Below are positions 57,461 to 64,000 of a stretch of DNA of 64,000 nucleotides, piece after piece; positions within the stretch are counted from its first letter, which is position 1, and every line of letters begins with the position of its first letter. This stretch comes from Zantedeschia hybrid cultivar (taxonomy: Eukaryota > Streptophyta > Magnoliopsida > Alismatales > Araceae). The stretch covers positions 9,410,001 through 9,474,000 of the forward strand of contig JARZZO010000011.1 in the NCBI GenBank assembly GCA_030544215.1, read 5' to 3'. A program made the translations under genes and the position numbers. The notes beneath the pieces were generated by a model. It saw only the letters and a list, made by a program, of their open reading frames with translations. It did not search any database and was not told the origin of the DNA.

Positions 57461-59545
57461 ATATCTTAGCTTGAAAGAACTTTGGAACTCACTTAATTGC
57501 ATCGATGGATAAACTTGTAGAAAGTGCAGTATCTTCCGGTTTCTATGGTCCTGTACCATCTTAAGCCATTACCATACTTTATCCATAGAAACCTTATCCC
57601 CTCGTAGCAAACGATTCCAATTTTTTAAACCCATTGGAGATGACGCGGAAAAAGATGCTACTACAAACGCAAAAGCCTGGTCCTTCGGTATGAGGATATC
57701 ACAACTTATCCTTTCGGCCAGGGAAAAGCTATTCATCTTGTAACCAGCATAAATTCTCCGTATGTACCTGAGTTTCGTCCTTAGCCTTGTTGCTCTCCAT
57801 TCGTTATGACTTGGAGCATTCTTAAGAAGGAGAGCTTTGATGCCATGATAAGATTATTTTATTGCAACATTGTAATTATGAAATTAAATCTCAAATACTC
57901 TCTTCACCAAGAATCTTTTGGTGCACAGCATGTTTGTTGATACGGTATGAGGATTTCACAAATAGTCCTACATCGCATGTTGAGAAGGCGCACGTGTGCT
58001 TATAAGGCCGCATCGTTCTTCCGGTATCAGGATTGCCGTCTATGGGAATCCCGCCCGTACTCTTACACTTGTCTTCTCAGAAGACTGTGATGCGGCATGA
58101 GGGTACCAAAAATAGTGCAACATCGTATGTTGAGAAGTCGCGTGTGTACTTATAAGGCCGCGTCGCTCTTCCGACATCAGGAGTCGGCCCACAGAAAACC
58201 CACTAAGGGCACAGTTATAGGGGGCAAAAGGTGACTATTCTACTATAGTAAATCCACACTTTTAGCCCCACATCACTTGCCACAAAGAGGCCTTAGCTAT
58301 TCTTTTTCTATAAATAAAAGGACCTTACCCCAGGTAAAAGGAGGTCAAAAAGATAGCCAAAAAGAGGTCAAAAAATGTATTTATTACTCTCTCTCTCTCT
58401 CTCTGCCGTCTAACACGTTTTTGACTTGAGCATTGGAGGGACTTATCTAGAACACATTTCCGGGTCCCTTGCAACAACTCGTCCTCAATACTTGCAGGGC
58501 AGAATTTTATCGGGCTCGATTCTTTAGTCTGACCCATCTCTGACTCGGCTCGTCCATTCAACTCGACACCCCGTTTGCAAAAGCTGCGTCACTTGTTTCA
58601 TTGTCAAAGTAATTTATCGATTTTAAAATCATCAGTTTCAAAATCAATAAATTTTTATAGTATTAAAATCGGAGAGCTTTATATTTGGACACCTGTAAAA
58701 CATACGAAAGGAATACCCAAATCTTTTATTTCTGGTTTACAATGGCCCTCCCTTGAAAACTAAAACTAGAGAATGGGCTTCCACGTGAGCAGACAGCATG
58801 AGTTTATTTTACAGTGTTTTATATTAAACTATATAACTAAAAATATTGAAAAATAAGACAACCTTTTAGATTGTTGTTTTATATTCAAACAAACAACATC
58901 TTAATATAAAGATCATAAAATATCATAAACATTGTGTTTTATGACTCACAAAATATTATATTTTGTGGTGTTTTACATCAAACTAGACAACACCTAAAGT
59001 AGAAACAAAATTAGTTATAAATAAATAACCGGCCTTACTTAGACTCCATAAAGTTGTAGAAACGGCCATATTTAGTGCGCCTTTCAATTGGAAGTACTTT
59101 TATACTTTTACCTAGTTATCTTAAAAGAAAAACGGTAGATGTTTCAAGTCGCTTATATAGTATATCATTTACTGGCTTGTAATTAAAAGTTCTAAATTAA
59201 AGCTTCTTATTAAGAGAAAGAGTGAGATTGTTAGGAAGGGGTTTGACATTTATAGTAATCTAAAATATGACAACCACCATCCATTATTGTTTATGTTGTT
59301 GTAATTAAAGGTTATGCCAAATATACCCTCAGTATCATTGAACCGTCTTTTTTTTAGGTGCCTCCAAGGGACTGGATTGAAAGGCCAATGAAAATAGCAC
59401 AAAGGTATATATGGAAGGAGAGAATGATATTCTTCATTTATTCCATAGGTGCTCGCGCATGATACATCTGAAACTAGATGATGCCCTAGTGGGACAAAGA
59501 TGTCTCAAAATCATATGCATTCTAGAAAATAATCCGGAGTTACCA
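57461..59545. other. Spacer with a 149-bp direct repeat and CT microsatellite
   Basis: About 57942-58038 and 58091-58187 are direct repeats sharing gcttataaggccgc(a/g)tcg and acatcg(c/t)atgttgaga. They resemble small LTR-promoter fragments; a related caaatagtcctacatcg occurs at about 62065. A CT run lies at 58386-58403. No gene. Confidence 0.5.
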
Positions 59546-59835
59546 TTTGGTTCCATGTAAAATAAGTTACTTGAAAAGTTTTCTCAAAAATATAATACAA
59601 TGATTTCTTTTGTTATTAGGAAGACTCTGATCAACAAAAGATTTAAATTGTTGACTCCTCCTTTTCTCATTTTAACATCCATCGGATGAGATCGACCAAT
59701 GTTGTTTTCTAAAGCAAGTAAAAATATTTTTATAAATAAAAAATGATTGGATTTATTTTCATTTTTTTCGTGAATTTAATTTTTATAAAATCTTTTTCAT
59801 TCGAAAATATTCTGCATAGAACCAGAAGCAACCTT
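59546..59835. mobile_element. MITE-like element, TTTGGTT ends
   Basis: accatttggttccatgtaaa on the left and the inverted form of gcatagaaccagaagcaacc on the right. The AT-rich interior is similar in style to 15742-15990 and shares the words ttgaaaagttttct and gttgactc. Confidence 0.4.
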
Positions 59836-60315
59836 AGCGTCACGTGTGATCAGTTGTGTAGTTGTGTGTTCGAAGATTGAAGTTTAGATTGGATGTTTGT
59901 GTTATGAAACAAGGCCGTACGCAACATAGTACTACTTATCTTGGGAATAAGTTTGTTGTTGCATTAGACTTCAATCAGGTACACAAATAAGAGAAGAGAT
60001 CGTCTAAGTATATGTTTAGACTGGAATCTAACAGTATTGAAAGGAAGATGGCCTAAATATTTGTCAAATTTTGAGATCATGAGAATGATTTTTTTTTTTT
60101 TCAATGTTTGACCTCTTCTTCTTTTCAGTACTGTTGATGTACTAAGAGGATCTCCTCTCCGCAAATAATATGTTAAAGGAAATTGTATAAGCTAACGTAG
60201 TTAGGAGAACAAGGTCTTTTACCTGAAGCTGAGCTGTGGGAGTCACCTTGGAACTTCAGAAAGAATAGGTGCAAGACCCCTCTATATGTGAATTGTTGTA
60301 AACCAGAAAAAATGC
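59836..60315. other. Spacer, nothing recognised
   Basis: No coding sequence or clear repeat. It may be part of the Helitron suggested by the terminus at 60316-60346. Confidence 0.35.
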
Positions 60316-60346
60316 ACGTGCATTTGCACGTTAAATTAGAATCTAG
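60316..60346 (+). mobile_element. Helitron-like 3' terminus
   Basis: A perfect 6-bp stem, ACGTGC-attt-GCACGT (60316-60331), is followed 11 nt later by CTAG (60343-60346) and then T. This is the layout of Helitron 3' ends (hairpin 10-12 nt before CTRR, insertion before T). The 5' TC end was not located. Confidence 0.5.
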
Positions 60347-61640
60347 TAAATGAATAAAGTACCCAAAAATTATAAAGTAAAATATTGTCAATGCAACTTA
60401 AAATATCATACAAATAAAAATAAGCATGGATAATCTCTAATTATACTAAATAGCAAACAAAGCAAAGAAGTAACGGAAATGTTATCATTCCCCTATGTTG
60501 TACTTTGAGGTGCATTCTAGGAGAAAAAGATTTTGCAAATTAACATAAGAAATAAGAACATTCTTCAGCTAGTTCAGCTAGGAGGTAGCTGCAGCAATCC
60601 CAGGCTTTAGCCTACCTTTGTAAATGTACATTTTTCTCTTCTCTAAGCAAAGAATGCACGTTTATCTTGCGGACAAAAAAGCTGTCAATCAAAAAGGAAC
60701 ATTGATCCTGCAAGGATGACGTTTGCATAATCTTAAATTAAATGATTATTTGTCTTTAGCAAAAGATTATAAAATGTCATATAATCTTTTAAGGTTATTT
60801 GCATGGGGTCCAAGGATACTATGTTTTACCTTCCCTTTAATTTGTTGTTTGGATCGGATCACAAATCTGATGCATCGAAGACATGAAAAGAAATAAGACT
60901 AATTATCCCTTTATACTTGGAAGTCAAATGCTATCTTCGTTGGATCACTGCGTATGGACAAATTAGGGAAATCACAGCGTTAGTTTAAAAGAGTAATTGA
61001 AAGATCTGTACTACCAACTCCACTTTCCATAATTCTTGTATCCCTCGGGGACAGGATATTCAAATGCTCGTAAAAGGAGGGCCATATTGTATGGGCCAGC
61101 CCAACAGGTTCATGGACCCACCCAATCCCTAAAGGGTTGTTGCTGTTGGTCTTCCATGGGCAGGGGGATGGGCCACAATAACTAGTTGGAGTGGAGGACA
61201 ACGGGGGCACCCTCCAATGGATTCATAGAACAGGAGTTACAGGACTTGATAGTGTTTGCAAGACCCTCCACTCATAGAACCTTTCTATCAACAGTTATCG
61301 AGTGGATATAATCCGACATTTGCGCAATATTTTCGAGTCAACTCAGGACATAGTGTATTGGCAAACCTTAACCGGTTGACTCATTTGGATTGGATGTTGC
61401 CGTATGACATTAGAAAATCCATTTCCTAATATTATTGTCTGCCCTAACTAGGGAGTCATGCGTATCCTTCCTAAAATATTCTCTCTCTGACATTAGGCAG
61501 TAGTGTAGGACTTATCACCATAGTCTTCAAAGACGTCAACAACTTACAGGGTGCGACAAGATCCTTTGATACTGCAAAATATAGTTCTCTATATATCTTC
61601 AAAGGCTTTTATATTCTATAACATACTTTGACATCAGTTA
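60347..61640. other. Spacer, nothing recognised
   Basis: AT-rich DNA, no coding bias. Confidence 0.4.
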
Positions 61641-61656
61641 TGCTTGGGATTTTGCC

Positions 61657-61850
61657 ATATACTCCTGAAAACTAGTATACTTGCCCCCAACTCACATATG
61701 TTGTATGCGATGCTCCTGGAAATGTCAGAAGCATTGCGGTTACACATTTTCAGGGGTGTAACTGTAATGCTTCTGAGGCTTTCAACAGTATCTCATACAG
61801 TATATGTGAGTTGGGGTATAGGTACATATGCTAGTTTTTAGGGATATCTA
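61657..61850. mobile_element. Long near-perfect hairpin (about 85-bp arms)
   Basis: Left arm from tactcctgaaaactagtata (61660) pairs with the right arm ending tatgctagtttttagggata near 61846. Inside, ccaactcacatat pairs with atatgtgagttgg and cagaagcatt with aatgcttctg, closing on a loop near 61750 (ttttcagggg). It is a MITE or a precursor for small RNAs. Confidence 0.7.
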
Positions 61851-62879
61851 TACAAAAAAAAAATTCGCGTTCATGTACGCCTTCATAATAAGTAACACTA
61901 TTTTGCATATATTTCTCTCATTCCGTACTATTTGAAGAAAGGAACTCCTTTCTAACCAGGTTTGGCCTGATCCTCACATCTGCCGAGTACCTTTCGGTCC
62001 AAGGAGACAGCCCATTAGGCCCGCTTCGCTCAAGCTTGGGGAGCGAATATGACGAGTATATCCCACAAATAGTCCTACATCGAAAGTCCCGTGAAACTCT
62101 CATCTACCCCCTTCTACAAAAAGGAATTGCTACATCATATTAGGGGAAAGGATTCTCTACCAATCCCATCCTCTAGTTGTTCATCATCTGTCCACTTCTA
62201 ACTTAAGCATCAAAGGAGCCCCCCTAAGAGAAAAACTCGGGGCCCAGCTGACGTGGGTGCTAAGTGTGCAAGGCGGTCCGACTCCCGCTCAACACAACTT
62301 CTTCACTCGAGCAGGCCACGTCATGTTCGATCTGTGCACGCCTTGGCTGCGTCACTTCAAAATTGAAGGAACATTATCTAGAAACGTGAATGATTTTGTG
62401 AAATATAAGATAGGGCTTTTTCGTAAATAAATCCTTAAAGAATCTTGTGTATGCAGAATTCTCTTATAGAATTTGTATATATAAAGAAACTCTTGCAAAA
62501 CCCCCTATAATCAAGTGAAAAATCTCTTATAAAAAATTGTGTGTGCAAAAAACCTCTTAGTAATCATTGTATACATAGAGAATTCTCTATCATCAAACAG
62601 ACCATCACTCATATCACTTAAAAATTAGGACTTATTTTCAGAATAAAAAAATTAGGGGATTTTATGTAGATATGTATATTCAAGGGGCTTTTTGCATGTA
62701 TGGGATTCTTTAGAGAGTTATTTACAGAAAGTCCTATAAGATTCAAAGGAGTCACATAAATATATAATAAAATATGAGAGTTATATGTGACCATGTAGAT
62801 TATTGAATGAAGTTAATAATCTAGAATTGGTTAGCCTTTTTTCTTACTTAACCACCTAAGGTTAAGAAAAATACATAAA
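61851..62879. other. Spacer, nothing recognised
   Basis: It contains caaatagtcctacatcg (about 62065), the LTR-like motif also found near 57960. No gene. Confidence 0.4.
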
Positions 62880-62880
62880 G

Positions 62881-63178
62881 GGCATGCTTGGCAAAAATTT
62901 TACTTGAAAGTTACTTTTGACTTTCACTTCTCACATAGAATGACTTGAGGGAGAGATTAAAACTAATTTTAGTTTGTTACAAAAGTCAACTCTTTCATAA
63001 CAATCTCACTTTTTTTCAAATCTTGAAAGTTTATTTTGTGTAGTTTTTAGTTGAAAGTCAAAACATAAGTAAAATGCTACATAAATGACTTCTGAGAGCC
63101 GAGTACTTCTACAAAAAATAATTAAATGAAGGTGCAAAAGTACTTTCAAAAGGAAGATGCGCCAAACACAACCAAAAT
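62881..63178. mobile_element. MITE-like element, GCTTGGCAAAAA ends
   Basis: gggcatgcttggcaaaaatt at 62880 and, inverted, the right end gatgcgccaaacacaaccaa at 63157-63176. Inner words are also inverted (cttgaaagtta versus tactttcaaaag). Confidence 0.5.
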
Positions 63179-63835
63179 ATGTTAGGAGCTGCAGATGATG
63201 GGGTATGACTTATTATGAGGTATATGTTGAGCATATGACTCATACTCGGAAGGTTTTTGGATTTTTTCTTGTATACTATATATAATTGCAATAAGAAGTA
63301 AAGAGTTAGGCAGAAGTCGCCGCAAAAGTCTTTCCCAAAAAGCTATAGTGCAAAGAGGCCACGTGACGGAGGTTCTATAGGACATAGACTTTCTCAAATC
63401 ATGTATTGTTCTCTTCTTGTCTCCAATCCCTCTTGTATCTTATCCTTTTTCTTCTTTATTAGCTATGTATGTCTGATCTGGTTTCTCCATGAGAAGAAAA
63501 TCTACAATAGTATACAATTTAATATAAGGGATACAGAAGTATGATACAATGGTATGTGCTAAATGTTGGAGTTTTATATGAAGGTATTCCTACTTAAATG
63601 TCCATTCCAATGCCTGCCAAGCCAATAAAAAGATGCCACAATGCCTTGTCTTAGAGTGTCAAACAGGACATATTATACAGCTCTTGGGCATCATCACGCA
63701 AATCGTTTTGCTTGCACGCATAGTAAAGCATATCTTTTCAATGTTACACTCTCTGAAAAGGAAAATTAATTTATCTTCTTTTGCAAGCAGCTTAGAACAT
63801 TGCAGAAAGATAACCAATGATTATGTACTCTTAGG
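63179..63835. other. Spacer, nothing recognised
   Basis: No coding bias or clear repeat. Confidence 0.4.
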
Positions 63836-64000
63836 GGTTGTTTGTTTCAATGTAAAATTTTGTAATTCGCTAGTTTCAAAATCACCGATTTTAAAATCAG
63901 TAAAATTTTGTGATTTTAAAATCAGGAGTACTTATTTGGTTACTTGTAAAATAAAATAATAGAATGTTTCAATCTTCTTATTCTGCTTATAGTGGATCTT
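63836..64000. mobile_element. Partial MITE at window end
   Basis: ggttgtttgtttcaatgtaa followed by repeated gattttaaaatcag words; the same words occur at 58618-58650, so two related copies are present. The right end lies beyond the window or is unclear. Confidence 0.35.

Noticed and set aside
1..64000. tRNA or rRNA genes
   Set aside because: No stretch with tRNA A/B boxes and a cloverleaf, or rRNA-like sequence, was recognised by eye; the TGGTATCAGAGCC site at 11043-11055 is a retroelement primer site.

Overview
The window is nuclear DNA of a flowering plant, most likely a GC3-rich (commelinid-type) monocot. Three plant gene families are recognisable: a GT8 galacturonosyltransferase (GAUT), a sphinganine C4-hydroxylase (SBH, two copies, both broken) and a zinc-finger homeodomain factor (ZHD). 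Their exons are strongly GC/codon biased and sit in AT-rich, transposon-filled DNA. The species itself cannot be read from the sequence.

Layout. 1-3099 is the 3' part of a CACTA transposon carrying a decayed accessory transposase gene. 3103-4870 is unclassified repeat-like DNA that includes an array of GCGTC...GACGC inverted motifs. 5031-14837 is a two-exon GAUT gene whose 8.2-kb intron holds LINE debris on both strands, a MITE with a nested foldback, a TRIM/copia-like fragment and tandem repeats. 18.2-40.3 kb is a set of nested insertions: an SBH copy (minus strand) is split by a second CACTA element (18485-40044), and that CACTA is itself split by a complete, very young 14.6-kb Ty3/gypsy retrotransposon of the Tat type (22844-37425). 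42.4-43.1 kb has a tandem repeat and a foldback element. 44991-45807 is a second SBH copy with a 1-nt frameshift. 46-50 kb holds several foldback MITEs. 50582-51568 is an apparently intact, intronless ZHD gene. 51.6-64 kb has no recognisable gene but several MITEs, a Helitron-like terminus and a long hairpin.

The gypsy element is the best preserved feature. It has 1322-bp LTRs with two differences seen between them, a 5-bp target duplication (ttgag), a gag-pro frame with a CHHC zinc knuckle, an aspartic protease and a G-patch domain, and a pol frame with RT, two RNase H modules and a DD35E integrase. Gag-pro and pol overlap in a -1 relation at a run of nine A. Its U3 carries four GCGTC...GACGC motifs spaced 87-89 bp just upstream of a TATA box; the same motif recurs in its leader, its 3' untranslated region and, independently, at 3.4-3.75 kb. 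This motif family, the G-patch and unassigned C-terminal region of gag-pro, and the order of nested insertions into the duplicated SBH locus are the most noteworthy observations.
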